A stretch of DNA of 64,000 nt from Modicisalibacter luteus DSM 23508 (GCF_000378505.1 NZ_KB899992.1:62001-126000); one strand, 5' to 3'; positions 37,920 through 47,292 are shown, counted from the first letter of the stretch. The notes: generated by a model not told the origin, from the letters alone. Numbers and translations: made by a program.

Positions 37920-38055
37920 GGTTGGCAAAAAAATATCAATTTTTCTATTGGTGTGTCCCCGGGTAGCGTAAAAGTTACACCTAGCGCGGTCATGGAGGCG
38001 GGCTATCCGGCCAGTTTTTCCCATGCCCGTTATCGACGCAACCCTGGGGGCAGCC

Positions 38056-39471
38056 GTGTTCCAGAAACTGCTGATTGCCAACCGCGGCGAAATCGCGGTG
38101 CGTATCGTGCGTGCGTGCGCCGAGATGGGCATACGCTCCGTAGCCATCTACACCGAGCCGGACCGTTTCGCCTTGCACGTCAAGCGTGCCGATGAGGCGC
38201 ACTTCGTGGGAGACGACCCGCTGGCAGGTTACCTGGATCCGAGGCGTATCGTCGATCTGGCGCGTGAGACCGGATGTGACGCCATCCATCCTGGTTACGG
38301 TTTCCTGTCGGAAAATGCCGACTTCGCCCGTATCTGCAGTGAAGCAGGTATCGCCTTCATCGGTCCGGATGCTTCAGTTATTGCCAGGATGGGCGACAAG
38401 ACGGCCGCGCGTGGTGCCATGCAGGCGGCCGGCGTACCGGTCACTCCCGGCTCGAAGGGCAACCTGAAAGATGCCGATGTGGCGCTGGCGCTGGCCGAGC
38501 GCATCGGTTATCCCGTCATGCTCAAGGCCACTTCCGGCGGCGGCGGTCGCGGCATCCGGCGTTGCGATACGCCCGACCAGTTGCGCCAGGCCTGGGATCG
38601 GGTGGTATCCGAGGCAACCAAGGCCTTCGGCAATGCCGATGTGTTCATGGAGAAATGTATCGTCGACCCTCACCATATCGAGGTGCAGGTGCTGGCGGAT
38701 CGCCATGGCAACGTCATTCATCTCTTCGAGCGTGACTGCTCGATCCAGCGTCGCAACCAGAAGCTGATCGAGATTGCTCCTAGCCCCCAGCTCACCCCGG
38801 AGCAACGGGCCTATGTCGGCGAACTGGCGGTACGCGCCGCCGAGGCAGTCGGCTACGAGAACGCGGGCACCGTAGAGTTCCTCGTCAAGGGCAACGAAAT
38901 CTATTTTATGGAGATGAACACCCGGGTCCAGGTGGAGCATACCATCACCGAGGCCATTACAGGGGTGGATATCGTCCGCGAGCAGATTCGTATCGCTGCT
39001 GGCAAGAAACTGGCTTTCCGGCAGGAAGACATTCGTCATCATGGCTTCTCGATTCAATTCCGTATCAACGCCGAAGATCCCAAGAACGACTTTCTGCCCT
39101 CATTCGGGCGCATCACGCGCTATTACGCTCCCGGTGGCCCCGGCGTGCGCACCGACACGGCCATTTATACCGGCTACACGATCCCGCCCTACTTCGATTC
39201 GATGTGTCTCAAGCTGATCGTCTGGGGGCTGACCTGGGAGGAGACGCTGGACCGAGGTATCCGGGCGCTCAACGACATGCGCCTCCAAGGGGTCAAGACC
39301 ACGGCGCCTTACTACCAGGAGATCCTGCGCCATCCCGAGTTTCGTAGCGGGTCCTTCAATACCGGGTTCGTGCTGGCCCACCCCGAACTGCTCAATTACT
39401 CGGTGAAACGCAATCCCGAAGAGTTGGCCCTGGCCATTGCCGCCGCCATCGCCGCCCACGCCGGACTATAA
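38056..39471 (+). CDS. pycA: Pyruvate carboxylase, biotin carboxylase subunit
   Basis: This subunit carboxylates biotin on PycB with ATP and bicarbonate. The 471-residue protein (from the GTG at 38056, with a GGGGG just upstream) begins [19 protein letters not shown] and has KATSGGGGRGIRR, RDCSIQRRNQKLIEIAPSP and [19 protein letters not shown]. These and the ending EELALAIAAAIAAHAGL match Pseudomonas PycA rather than AccC. A more upstream ATG at 38023 gives a longer N-terminus. It lies 9 bp ahead of pycB, and is divergent from pycR. Confidence 0.93.
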   Translation: MFQKLLIANRGEIAVRIVRACAEMGIRSVAIYTEPDRFALHVKRADEAHFVGDDPLAGYLDPRRIVDLARETGCDAIHPGYGFLSENADFARICSEAGIAFIGPDASVIARMGDKTAARGAMQAAGVPVTPGSKGNLKDADVALALAERIGYPVMLKATSGGGGRGIRRCDTPDQLRQAWDRVVSEATKAFGNADVFMEKCIVDPHHIEVQVLADRHGNVIHLFERDCSIQRRNQKLIEIAPSPQLTPEQRAYVGELAVRAAEAVGYENAGTVEFLVKGNEIYFMEMNTRVQVEHTITEAITGVDIVREQIRIAAGKKLAFRQEDIRHHGFSIQFRINAEDPKNDFLPSFGRITRYYAPGGPGVRTDTAIYTGYTIPPYFDSMCLKLIVWGLTWEETLDRGIRALNDMRLQGVKTTAPYYQEILRHPEFRSGSFNTGFVLAHPELLNYSVKRNPEELALAIAAAIAAHAGL

Positions 39472-39480
39472 GGAGCTTCC

Positions 39481-41298
39481 ATGCAACAGACTCAACCTTC
39501 ACGGGTTCATGTAACCGATGTGGTTCTGCGCGACGGTCACCAGTCGCTGATCGCGACTCGTCTGCGCACCGAGGACATGTTACCGATCTGCGCGAAGCTT
39601 GATGCCATTGGCTATCACTCTCTAGAGGTCTGGGGTGGGGCGACCTTCGATGCCTGCGTGCGCTTTCTCAAGGAGGATCCGTGGGCTCGCCTGCGCGAGC
39701 TTAGGGAGGCGCTGCCCAGCACGCCGCTGCAGATGCTGTTGCGCGGCCAGAACCTGCTCGGCTATCGCCACTATGCCGATGATGTCGTGGAGCGATTCAT
39801 TGCCAAGTCAGCCGATAACGGCATCGATATCTTCCGCGTCTTCGATGCGTTGAACGATCTTCGCAACATGGAAACAGCAATGCGGGCGATCAAGGCCAGT
39901 GGCAAGCATGCCCAGGGTACCCTGTGCTATACGGTAAGCCCGGTGCATACGCTGGATATGTTCGTCGACCAGGCCAGGCAAATGGTCGATATGGGTGCCG
40001 ACTCGATCGCCATCAAGGATATGGCTGGCCTGCTGACTCCTTATGCCACCGGTGAGCTGGTCTCGGCCTTGTCGGAAGCGGTCGATGTGCCGATTCACCT
40101 ACATGCGCATGCGACCTCGGGGCTTTCATCGCTATGCCATCTCAAGGCCGTCGAGGCGGGATGTCGGCATATCGATACCTGTATCTCGGCCTTTGCTGGC
40201 GGTACCAGTCATCCTTCCACTGAGTCGATGGCGGCGGCGTTTGTAGGCACTGATTACGATACCGGCCTGAATCTCGAGGCGCTCAAGGAGGTCGGGGATT
40301 ATTTTCGAGAGGTACGCAAGAAGTACGCTGCCTTCGAGAGCGAGTTCACTCGCGAAGATGTCTCGGTTCAGATCAATCAGGTGCCGGGCGGCATGATGTC
40401 CAATCTGGCCAATCAGCTCAAGGAGCAGAATGCACTATCGCAGATCCGTGAGGTTTTCGACGAGATCCCGCGGGTGCGTGCCGATCTGGGCTACCCACCG
40501 CTGGTCACGCCGACCTCGCAGATCGTCGGCACTCAGGCAGTCATGAACGTGCTCACCGGTGAGCGCTACAAGGCCATCACAAACGAGGTCAAGCGCTACC
40601 TGCAAGGAGGGTATGGTAAGCCGCCGGCCGAAGTGGACGAGGGTGTGCGGCGTCGCGCCATCGGTAACGCGCCGGTCGAGGAAGGGCGGCCGGCCGATCG
40701 GCTTTCGCCGGAAATGCAGCGTTTGTATTCAGATATTGGCGAACTGGCTAAAAGTGAAGAAGACGTGCTCACGTTTGCCATGTTCCCTGAGCTGGGGCGT
40801 GAATTCCTGCAGCAGCGGCGCGACGGAACGTTGTCCCCAGAGCCGCTGCCGAGCGTGACTGAAGCCAGCGGGCGTCCGGTGTCCGAGGGCACGCCGACCG
40901 AATTCATCATTGATGTCCACGGCGAATCTTACGAGGTTCAGATTACCGGTGTCGGAAGCAATAAGGGCGGCAAGCGTCAGGTCTACCTGACGCTTGATGG
41001 CATGCCCGAGGAGGTCGTCTTCGAGGCCAGGGATGCTTACGTCGGTGGTGCAGCCTCGGGGCGTGCCCAGGCTACGTCGGCGGGCCATGTCACCACGTCC
41101 ATGCCCGGTAATATCGTCGATGTGCTGGTGGCGGTAGGGGACAGCGTCAAGGCCGGCCAGGCCGTGCTGATTACCGAGGCCATGAAGATGGAAACCGAAG
41201 TTCAGGCGCGAGTGAACGGGACTGTCCAGGCCATCTACGTGGCCAAGGGGGATCGGGTTACGCCCGGCGAGGTACTGGTTGAGATAGAAGAGTTGTAG
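39481..41298 (+). CDS. pycB: Pyruvate carboxylase subunit B / oxaloacetate decarboxylase alpha type
   Basis: Transfers CO2 from biotin to pyruvate, making oxaloacetate. The 605-residue protein has the HMGL-like TIM-barrel (VVLRDGHQSLIATRLRTEDM, metal site in IHLHAHATSGLS), the PYC_OADA region (VNGR-like QVPGGMMSNLANQL) and a C-terminal biotinyl domain with K569 in TEAMKMETEV. The same fold serves Na+-pumping decarboxylases, but no beta or gamma subunits are adjacent and pycA is next door, so a two-subunit pyruvate carboxylase is favoured. AGGAG lies just ahead of the ATG. Confidence 0.92.
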   Translation: MQQTQPSRVHVTDVVLRDGHQSLIATRLRTEDMLPICAKLDAIGYHSLEVWGGATFDACVRFLKEDPWARLRELREALPSTPLQMLLRGQNLLGYRHYADDVVERFIAKSADNGIDIFRVFDALNDLRNMETAMRAIKASGKHAQGTLCYTVSPVHTLDMFVDQARQMVDMGADSIAIKDMAGLLTPYATGELVSALSEAVDVPIHLHAHATSGLSSLCHLKAVEAGCRHIDTCISAFAGGTSHPSTESMAAAFVGTDYDTGLNLEALKEVGDYFREVRKKYAAFESEFTREDVSVQINQVPGGMMSNLANQLKEQNALSQIREVFDEIPRVRADLGYPPLVTPTSQIVGTQAVMNVLTGERYKAITNEVKRYLQGGYGKPPAEVDEGVRRRAIGNAPVEEGRPADRLSPEMQRLYSDIGELAKSEEDVLTFAMFPELGREFLQQRRDGTLSPEPLPSVTEASGRPVSEGTPTEFIIDVHGESYEVQITGVGSNKGGKRQVYLTLDGMPEEVVFEARDAYVGGAASGRAQATSAGHVTTSMPGNIVDVLVAVGDSVKAGQAVLITEAMKMETEVQARVNGTVQAIYVAKGDRVTPGEVLVEIEEL

Positions 41299-41326
41299 GA
41301 CGCGACACGTTTCTTCTACGTTAGCT

Positions 41327-41355
41327 AGCCCGGCCTCGTGCCGGGCTTTTGTTTT
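41327..41355 (+). terminator. Rho-independent terminator of pycAB
   Basis: Stem AGCCCGG / CCGGGCT (41327-41333, 41341-41347), loop CCTCGTG, followed by TTTTGTTTT. It lies 28 bp after the pycB stop. Confidence 0.85.
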
Positions 41356-41406
41356 CGTCTGCATTGCCTATGCTGACTGCATGTATTTCTTGAGGGAGAG
41401 CGAGCG

Positions 41407-42063
41407 ATGAACGCCAAAGGCATGCTTGAGGAGCTGATGAAACAGGCAAGTCATGGCACTAGTCAGGCCAAGCGAGGCGGTGTCGACATCGGCAAGCTTT
41501 TCAGCAGCAATGCGCTGGGCCTGCTGGTGGGAACCAAGCGCGGGCGCAAGATGGGTGGAAAGGCGCTCAAATACGGTGTCATCGCCGGCGTGGGCATGCT
41601 GGCCTGGAAGGCTTGGCAGCGGAGGCAGGCAACACAGACTGAAGCGGCTGCATATGAGGCGGCGGTCGAGGATGAGCCGCCCTTTGAACGCCTGCAGGAT
41701 GATGTCGCCAAGGAGCGTCGTAGCCAATTGATCCTCAGGGCCATGATCGCCGCGGCCTGCTCGGACGGGCATCTCGACGAGGTCGAGCGAACCCAGTTGG
41801 GCGAGCAGATCGAAGCCATGGGAGCTGATGCCGAATTGCGGGCCTGGGCCGCACAGCAGATGCTATCGCCGCCGAGTGTGACGGAACTGGCCTTGGAGGC
41901 CGATTCCGGCCAAGCTGCCCGAGAAATGTATCTGGCGAGTGCCGCCATCGTTGATGACCAGAATCCCGCCGAACGAGCCTGGCTCGATGAGCTGGCCGCC
42001 GCGTTGAAGCTGGACGAGAGCGTCGTCAGGGAGCTGGAGCTGCAGGCGGCGGCCGTTAACTGA
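41407..42063 (+). CDS. DUF533 / TerB-like inner-membrane-associated protein
   Basis: A 218-residue protein of the YebE-type DUF533 family: MNAKGMLEELMKQASHG start, a Gly-rich segment SSNALGLLVGTKRGRKMGGKALKYGVIAGVGMLAWKAW (membrane-like, about 32-67), and a C-terminal TerB-like helical domain from about 105 (LILRAMIAAACSDGHLDEVERTQLGEQ) that has acidic residues like those binding metal in TerB. In E. coli yebE is a stress-envelope gene. Function is not established. The start is backed by AGGGAGAGCG. Confidence 0.8.
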   Translation: MNAKGMLEELMKQASHGTSQAKRGGVDIGKLFSSNALGLLVGTKRGRKMGGKALKYGVIAGVGMLAWKAWQRRQATQTEAAAYEAAVEDEPPFERLQDDVAKERRSQLILRAMIAAACSDGHLDEVERTQLGEQIEAMGADAELRAWAAQQMLSPPSVTELALEADSGQAAREMYLASAAIVDDQNPAERAWLDELAAALKLDESVVRELELQAAAVN

Positions 42064-42418
42064 GCGGATCAGGATTCGCTACGCAGTGTGGCGCTGATCT
42101 TGTGTAGCGCCAAAACCGCGCTCGAATCCTTGTTCCTCATCCAGGCATATGCCGACCGTGGCCTTGAGTTCTCTATCAAACAGATGTCGGCATCATGGCT
42201 AGATGGTCCCGCCCGGTGTGCCGAGCAGCCGGGTGGGTAAATTGACGCCGCCCAAACCGCCCAGAGGGGCGCCTGGCCGAAATCCTTTCAGCAACTTGTA
42301 TCCAAGCACTCCAGATACCGTGCCAGCAAGTGACTCTTTATGAATTGAACGCTGCAAACTTCGTTTGATGGCGTTACTCTATCTTGCAGTGCAGCATTCA
42401 TCCTTATGGAGTCGTGCC
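42064..42418. other. Intergenic region before the DUF3141 gene (355 bp)
   Basis: It should hold the promoter of the DUF3141 gene. On the minus strand a short open stretch (42199-42357, TTG start) reads a Gly/Leu-rich peptide; there is no ribosome site, so I treat it as non-coding or a remnant. No clear promoter hexamers or strong hairpin were seen. Confidence 0.5.
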
Positions 42419-44845
42419 ATGTTTCCCGTTTTTGCCTCGTTCGCCGAAGCCACCGGCGCATTCTGGGATCCGATGGGTGTGGGGCGAGCCGCGATCGATT
42501 ATTGGCGGGACAGCTGCGAGCGCAGTGTGCTCTACCTCGATGTCATGCGTCAGCGTGGTAACCAGTATCTGGAGCATATGGAGCAGACCAAGCCCAATGT
42601 GCTGGGCTTCGATGCGGAAGTGCTGATGGATGGGCGCACGCTACCGAATCCGGTCAATTACGAGCTGATGCGCATCGTTCCGCCCCAAGGGATCGAGATT
42701 AACGAGGGTATGCGTCCCTTCGTCGTTGTCGATCCCAGGGCAGGCCATGGGCCGGGGATCGGCGGGTTCAAGCCCGACAGCGAGATCGGTGTGGCGCTGC
42801 GGGCGGGCCATCCCTGCTATTTCATCGGTTTCCTGCCTTTTCCCGTACCGGGGCAGACCGTAGAAGACGTCGTCGAAGCCGAGGTGGCATTTCTCAAGCA
42901 TGTCATCGATCGCCATCCCGAAACGGTCGAAAAGCCCATGGTGGTAGGTAACTGCCAGGCCGGCTGGCAGCTCATGATGGCGGCGGCTCTGGAGCCCGAG
43001 TGCTTTGGCCCCATCCTTGTTGCCGGTGCGCCGCTCTCCTACTGGGCAGGGGAGCGAGGCAAGGCGCCGATGCGCTATTCGGGCGGACTGCTGGGGGGAA
43101 GTTGGGTAACGGCGCTGGCCGGCGACCTTGGGCACGGCCATTTCGATGGCGCCCTGTTGGTTCAGAACTTCGAAAAGCTCAATCCCGCGAACACCTTATG
43201 GACCAAGCAATACCGTCTTTATGCCAACGTGGATACCGAAGCCCGTCGCTACCTGGAATTCGAGCGCTGGTGGGGTGGACATGTAGTACTCAACGCCGAA
43301 GAAATCCAGTACATCGTCGACAACCTGTTCATCGGTAACCGTCTGAGTACGGCGCAGATGATGACCCGGGACGGACGGCGCATCGATCTGCGCAATGTAC
43401 GTTCGCCGATCGTTGTGTTCTGTTCCAAGGGGGATGACATTACGCCACCGCCCCAAGCATTGGGCTGGATTGGTGATCTATACGATAGCGTCGACGATAT
43501 CATCGCCAACGAGCAGACCATTGTCTATTGTGTCCACGATACTACCGGCCATCTCGGCATCTTCGTATCGGGCAGTGTGTCCCGGAAGGAGCACACCGAA
43601 TTCACGGCCAATATGGACTATATCGATATCCTGCCGCCTGGCCTCTATGAGACCAAGGTAACCGAGAAACCGGCCTCAGCAGCCAATCCCGACCTCATCG
43701 ATGGGGATTATTTACTCGAGTTCAGCCCGCGTAATCTCGATGATATCAACGATATCGTACAGAACATGCCGGAGGATGAGCGGCGCTTTGCCACTGTGGC
43801 GCGCATCTCCGATATCAATCTAGGTCTATATCGTCGTTATTGGCGGCCCTGGCTGCAGGCGGTAATGACACCTGAAGCGGCACGCTGGATCCGCCGCATG
43901 CATCCGATCCGCCTGGGTTACAAATTGCTGTCGGATCGCAATCCACTGACGGTACCTCTGCCCGTCATGGCCGAGGCCGTCAAGGCCAATCGCCATCCGG
44001 TCGGGGCGAACAATCCGTTCCGGGTCGCCGAAGGCATGGTCTCGGATCAGATAGAGCACGCTCTGGAAGGGTATCGGGAAGTCCGCGATTCGTTCTCCGA
44101 GAAACTGTTCATGCAGTTATACGGTCAGCCCTGGCTGCAAATCATGGCGGGGCTTGGCGCGGCGGAGGGGCGTATACTGCCCAACCCGGGAGCGCAGCCC
44201 GAACATCGTCGTTTCATCGCTCAGCGGCAACAGGAAGTGCAGGCGTCGGTCGAGCTTGGTAATAGTCATCATGCAGTCATGCGCACGCTGATCTTTGTTC
44301 TGGGAGGCGCTCCGACAACTGATGAGCGCAACTTCCAGCGCCTGAAGGCCACACGTGCCGAGATCGAGCCGAACCTCGATTTAACTAGCTTCAAGGCATT
44401 GGTCCGCGATCAGTTCTTCATCCTCAAGCATGACAGTTATGCTGCGCTCGAGGCGCTTCCTAAGTTATTGACTGGGGAGAGTGCCAAGGCCATCGATGCA
44501 CACTTTGCGCATATAGAGCAGGTGGTCTCGGCCAGCGGGCCGCTGGACGAAAAGAGTCAGTCTCGCCTGGCACTGGTCAGGAGTCTGTTCGACAAGGCCA
44601 AGCCCGAAGAGAAGGACGGTGGTGGGGAGCGTGGCCGTAATGACGCAACGCTTGAACCTAAGGCGTTACAGGCGACGGCGCCAGATACAAAAGTGACGCA
44701 AGCAGAGGCGTCAGCCGTCACGGAACGTACGAAGGCTGAGCCAGCTCCCTTGTCAGATGCTGCGCCTGGAACGGAAAAAAACAGACGTCAGACATCGCAG
44801 CGCCGTGAGAACAAAACGCCTCCTTCCGGTTCCTCTACGACCTGA
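42419..44845 (+). CDS. DUF3141 protein, alpha/beta-hydrolase with PHA-synthase-like triad
   Basis: The 808-residue protein matches the DUF3141 family. Around residues 70-400 it resembles class I PHA synthases: ISxNxPxx-like opening, GFLPFPVPGQTVEDV, a nucleophile-elbow VVGNCQAGWQL with Cys (C179) in place of Ser, an acid at SKGDDITPPPQAL (D339 or D340) and H378 in VHDTTGHLG. These would form a Cys-Asp-His triad. The rest (400-730) is family-specific with no recognised domain; the last 80 residues are Lys/Glu/Thr-rich. Start ATG 42419 has GGAG seven bases upstream; ATG 42368 is less likely. No phaA/B/Z genes adjoin. I cannot say whether it polymerises or hydrolyses. Confidence 0.85.
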   Translation: MFPVFASFAEATGAFWDPMGVGRAAIDYWRDSCERSVLYLDVMRQRGNQYLEHMEQTKPNVLGFDAEVLMDGRTLPNPVNYELMRIVPPQGIEINEGMRPFVVVDPRAGHGPGIGGFKPDSEIGVALRAGHPCYFIGFLPFPVPGQTVEDVVEAEVAFLKHVIDRHPETVEKPMVVGNCQAGWQLMMAAALEPECFGPILVAGAPLSYWAGERGKAPMRYSGGLLGGSWVTALAGDLGHGHFDGALLVQNFEKLNPANTLWTKQYRLYANVDTEARRYLEFERWWGGHVVLNAEEIQYIVDNLFIGNRLSTAQMMTRDGRRIDLRNVRSPIVVFCSKGDDITPPPQALGWIGDLYDSVDDIIANEQTIVYCVHDTTGHLGIFVSGSVSRKEHTEFTANMDYIDILPPGLYETKVTEKPASAANPDLIDGDYLLEFSPRNLDDINDIVQNMPEDERRFATVARISDINLGLYRRYWRPWLQAVMTPEAARWIRRMHPIRLGYKLLSDRNPLTVPLPVMAEAVKANRHPVGANNPFRVAEGMVSDQIEHALEGYREVRDSFSEKLFMQLYGQPWLQIMAGLGAAEGRILPNPGAQPEHRRFIAQRQQEVQASVELGNSHHAVMRTLIFVLGGAPTTDERNFQRLKATRAEIEPNLDLTSFKALVRDQFFILKHDSYAALEALPKLLTGESAKAIDAHFAHIEQVVSASGPLDEKSQSRLALVRSLFDKAKPEEKDGGGERGRNDATLEPKALQATAPDTKVTQAEASAVTERTKAEPAPLSDAAPGTEKNRRQTSQRRENKTPPSGSSTT

Positions 44846-44861
44846 TGGCGGTCACGCTACT

Positions 44862-44890
44862 ATAAAAACGCCGCCATCAAGGGCGGCGTT
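44862..44890 (-). terminator. Rho-independent terminator of mgsA
   Basis: On the minus strand the 9-bp stem AACGCCGCC / GGCGGCGTT (44882-44890 with 44867-44875) with a 6-nt loop is followed by TTTTTATA. It lies 20 bp past the mgsA stop and also faces the DUF3141 gene end. Confidence 0.85.
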
Positions 44891-44910
44891 CTCATGCAAA
44901 TAACCAAGGC

Positions 44911-45390
44911 TTATGGCTGGGTGCGTGCAGCCACCCAGTCGCCCGCGTCGGGAATCGCCATGGTGTATTCTTCGGCGAGGTAGGGCGAGCTGATTAGAAA
45001 ATCTGCACTGGCCGCATTGCAAGCGACCGGAATGTTCCATAGCGCTGCCAGGCGCAGTAGAGCCTTGACGTCCGGGTCGTGTGGCATGGGAGCAAACGGG
45101 TCCCAAAAGAACACCAGCAGATCCAGGCGCTGCTCCGTGATACGTGCGCCGATCTGTTGATCGCCACCCAGTGGGCCGCTCATCATCCCTTCTACACTCA
45201 GGCCAAGCGTGGCCGCGACACGCTTGGCCGTCGTGCCGGTGCCGACCAGATCATGTTGGCCCAGCGTTTCCTGCCAGCGACCGGCCCACTCCAGAAGTTC
45301 GTCTTTCTTGCCATCGTGGGCGATCAGGGCAATACGCTTGCGCTGGGGCAGTGTTCGCTGGGACTTTCGCGTTGGCCTCTGTTCGCTCAT
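44911..45390 (-). CDS. mgsA: Methylglyoxal synthase
   Basis: MgsA converts dihydroxyacetone phosphate to methylglyoxal, relieving phosphate starvation of glycolysis. The 159-residue protein (E. coli 152) has ALIAHDGKKDELLEW, GTGTTAKR, MSGPLGGDQQIGARI, FFWDPFAPMPHDPDVKALLRLA and NAASADFLISSP, nearly every catalytic-site segment. An N-terminal basic extension (MSEQRPTRKSQR) is longer than in E. coli. Its start overlaps the pyk stop by one base (TAATG), so glycolysis and its bypass are co-transcribed. Confidence 0.95.
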   Translation of the reverse strand: MSEQRPTRKSQRTLPQRKRIALIAHDGKKDELLEWAGRWQETLGQHDLVGTGTTAKRVAATLGLSVEGMMSGPLGGDQQIGARITEQRLDLLVFFWDPFAPMPHDPDVKALLRLAALWNIPVACNAASADFLISSPYLAEEYTMAIPDAGDWVAARTQP

Positions 45391-46853
45391 TACACGTTTT
45401 CCACCTTGATGATTTTCATCGTGTTGGTGCCGCCATGTGCATTCATGTGGTCGCCGCGGGTCAGGATGATATGGTCGCCTATCTCGGCCAGACCCCGCTT
45501 GACCATCACTTCGATAGCGTGTTGGTTGAGTTCGAGGGGGTTCATGCCGCTAGTATCGAAGGGCAGCGAGACCACGCCACGGTAGAGCGCCATGCGACGC
45601 TGGGCGGCGGGGCTGTGGGCGAGGCCGACAATGGGAAGGCCCGAGCGGATGCGCGAGGCAATCAGCGGTGTGTAACCGGTAGAGGTCATGCAGGCGATGG
45701 CCGCTACGCCGTCGAGGTGATTGGCGGCGTACATCGCCGACAGCGCCACGGTCTCGTCGATTCGAGAGAAGTCCTCGTGGATGCGGTGCTTCGATTCCTG
45801 AATGCTGCGCTCGCGCTCGGCGCCCAAGCACAAACGAACCATGGCTTCGACAGTCTCCACCGGGTAATCGCCTGCGGCGGTCTCTGCGGACAGCATGACG
45901 GCATCGGTGCCATCGAGCACGGCATTGGCCACATCGAATACCTCGGCGCGGGTCGGCAGCGGCGCCTGGATCATCGATTCCATCATTTGTGTGGCGGTGA
46001 TTACCGCACGGTTGAGACTGCGCGCGCGCTGGATGATGCGCTTTTGCACGCCGATCAGCTGGGCATCGCCGATTTCCACACCAAGGTCGCCGCGGGCTAC
46101 CATCACCGCTTCGGACGCGCGGATGATGTCATCCAGCGTTTGCTCGTCGGCCACCGCCTCGGCGCGTTCGATCTTGGCCACCAAGCCGATGTGCTTGCCG
46201 GCTTCGCCAAGCAGGTCCCGGGCCAGCTGCATATCGGCAGCACTACGCGGAAACGATACCGCAAGGTAGTCGACCCCGATATCGACGGCAGTCTTCAGGT
46301 CTTCGCGATCCTTGTCGGTGAGGGCTGCGGCAGAAAGTCCGCCCCCTTGCTTGTTGATGCCCTTGTTGTTGGATAGCTTGCCGCCGACGCGAACGGTAGT
46401 GTGCACTCGTGGCGGTTCGACGCGATCGACCACCAGCTCGAGTCGGCCGTCGTCGAGCAGCAGGACGTCGCCAGCCTTGACGTCTTCTGCCAGTGACTTG
46501 TAATCGCAGCCGACCTGGGTGGCATCGCCGGCGTCACGGTCGAGCGAAACGTCGAGAATGAATTTCTGTTCTTCGGCGAGTGTGACCGAGCCCTCGGCGA
46601 AGCGAGCGATACGAATCTTGGGCCCCTGCAGATCGCCCAGGGCAGCGACGGTGCGTCCGTGACGCTCGGCGGCCTCGCGTACAGCCTGCAGACGACGACG
46701 ATGGTCATCGGCACTGCCGTGCGAGAAGTTCAGGCGCACCACGTCGACCCCGGCCTGTATCAGCTCGTCGAGGACCCCGTCGCGATCACTGGCGGGGCCA
46801 AGGGTGGCGACAATCTTGGTGCGACGGATGGGGGCATGTACAGGGCCGTGCAT
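45390..46853 (-). CDS. pyk: Pyruvate kinase
   Basis: Pyruvate kinase makes pyruvate and ATP from PEP. The 487-residue protein has RRTKIVATLGPASDRDG, VRLNFSHG, LGDLQGPKIRI, the catalytic AKIERAEAV and MVARGDLGVE, and ITATQMMESM. It carries the C-terminal allosteric domain without the long extensions of type I enzymes, closer to PykA (type II). The gene is co-transcribed with mgsA and preceded by a 9-bp-armed palindrome. Confidence 0.96.
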   Translation of the reverse strand: MHGPVHAPIRRTKIVATLGPASDRDGVLDELIQAGVDVVRLNFSHGSADDHRRRLQAVREAAERHGRTVAALGDLQGPKIRIARFAEGSVTLAEEQKFILDVSLDRDAGDATQVGCDYKSLAEDVKAGDVLLLDDGRLELVVDRVEPPRVHTTVRVGGKLSNNKGINKQGGGLSAAALTDKDREDLKTAVDIGVDYLAVSFPRSAADMQLARDLLGEAGKHIGLVAKIERAEAVADEQTLDDIIRASEAVMVARGDLGVEIGDAQLIGVQKRIIQRARSLNRAVITATQMMESMIQAPLPTRAEVFDVANAVLDGTDAVMLSAETAAGDYPVETVEAMVRLCLGAERERSIQESKHRIHEDFSRIDETVALSAMYAANHLDGVAAIACMTSTGYTPLIASRIRSGLPIVGLAHSPAAQRRMALYRGVVSLPFDTSGMNPLELNQHAIEVMVKRGLAEIGDHIILTRGDHMNAHGGTNTMKIIKVENV

Positions 46854-47292
46854 GAGGGACTCCTTCTTGCCTATATAAAAGTGGGCAGCGTTTGGCTCAT
46901 GGGCGCTCGGCTACCCGTCATTGTCGTACAAAAGTCATGTAGTCATTTTACTACATGATACAGCATGCAGATGGCTATCGAAAAACGTCACCCTGATTCA
47001 AGTCACAGAGTCAGCGGACGATGTAACAACACGATGAAACGACAAGGCAATTCTGGCATTTGGACAAGTCCTGTCTTGCATGGTCATATCGGGCGCGTCT
47101 AGTGTCACTGAGAGCCCGCACTCGCCAGGCGATTACGATTACCCTGGAGTTACCTCCGATGTCTTGCGCAGCCCATAGGCGTTAACTGGCGCAAACCGGA
47201 TGGCTGGGGTAGGGTAGGCGCATTTTTCCGTCTCACCGATGGACAGGCCGCCGATGGCTGACATCGGCCTCGAAGAAAGATTTTGGAGCACT
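46854..47292. other. Intergenic region pyk-topA (439 bp)
   Basis: Divergent promoters of pyk and topA must lie here. The most prominent element is the 24-bp dyad at 46935-46958. The topA side shows GGAG seven bases before its ATG but no near-consensus promoter. I saw no open frame of coding quality. Confidence 0.5.
46935..46958. promoter_or_regulatory. Palindromic operator candidate upstream of pyk
   Basis: TCATGTAGT-CATTTT-ACTACATGA is a perfect 9-bp-armed dyad, 82 bp upstream of the pyk start. The T-G-T-A...T-A-C-A ends resemble sites of HexR, the RpiR-family regulator of central carbon genes including pyk in other gammaproteobacteria, but the spacing is not one I can confirm. Confidence 0.5.

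Noticed and set aside
45144-46376. Plus-strand open frame opposite pyk
   Set aside because: Shadow; pyk and mgsA motifs account for this region fully.
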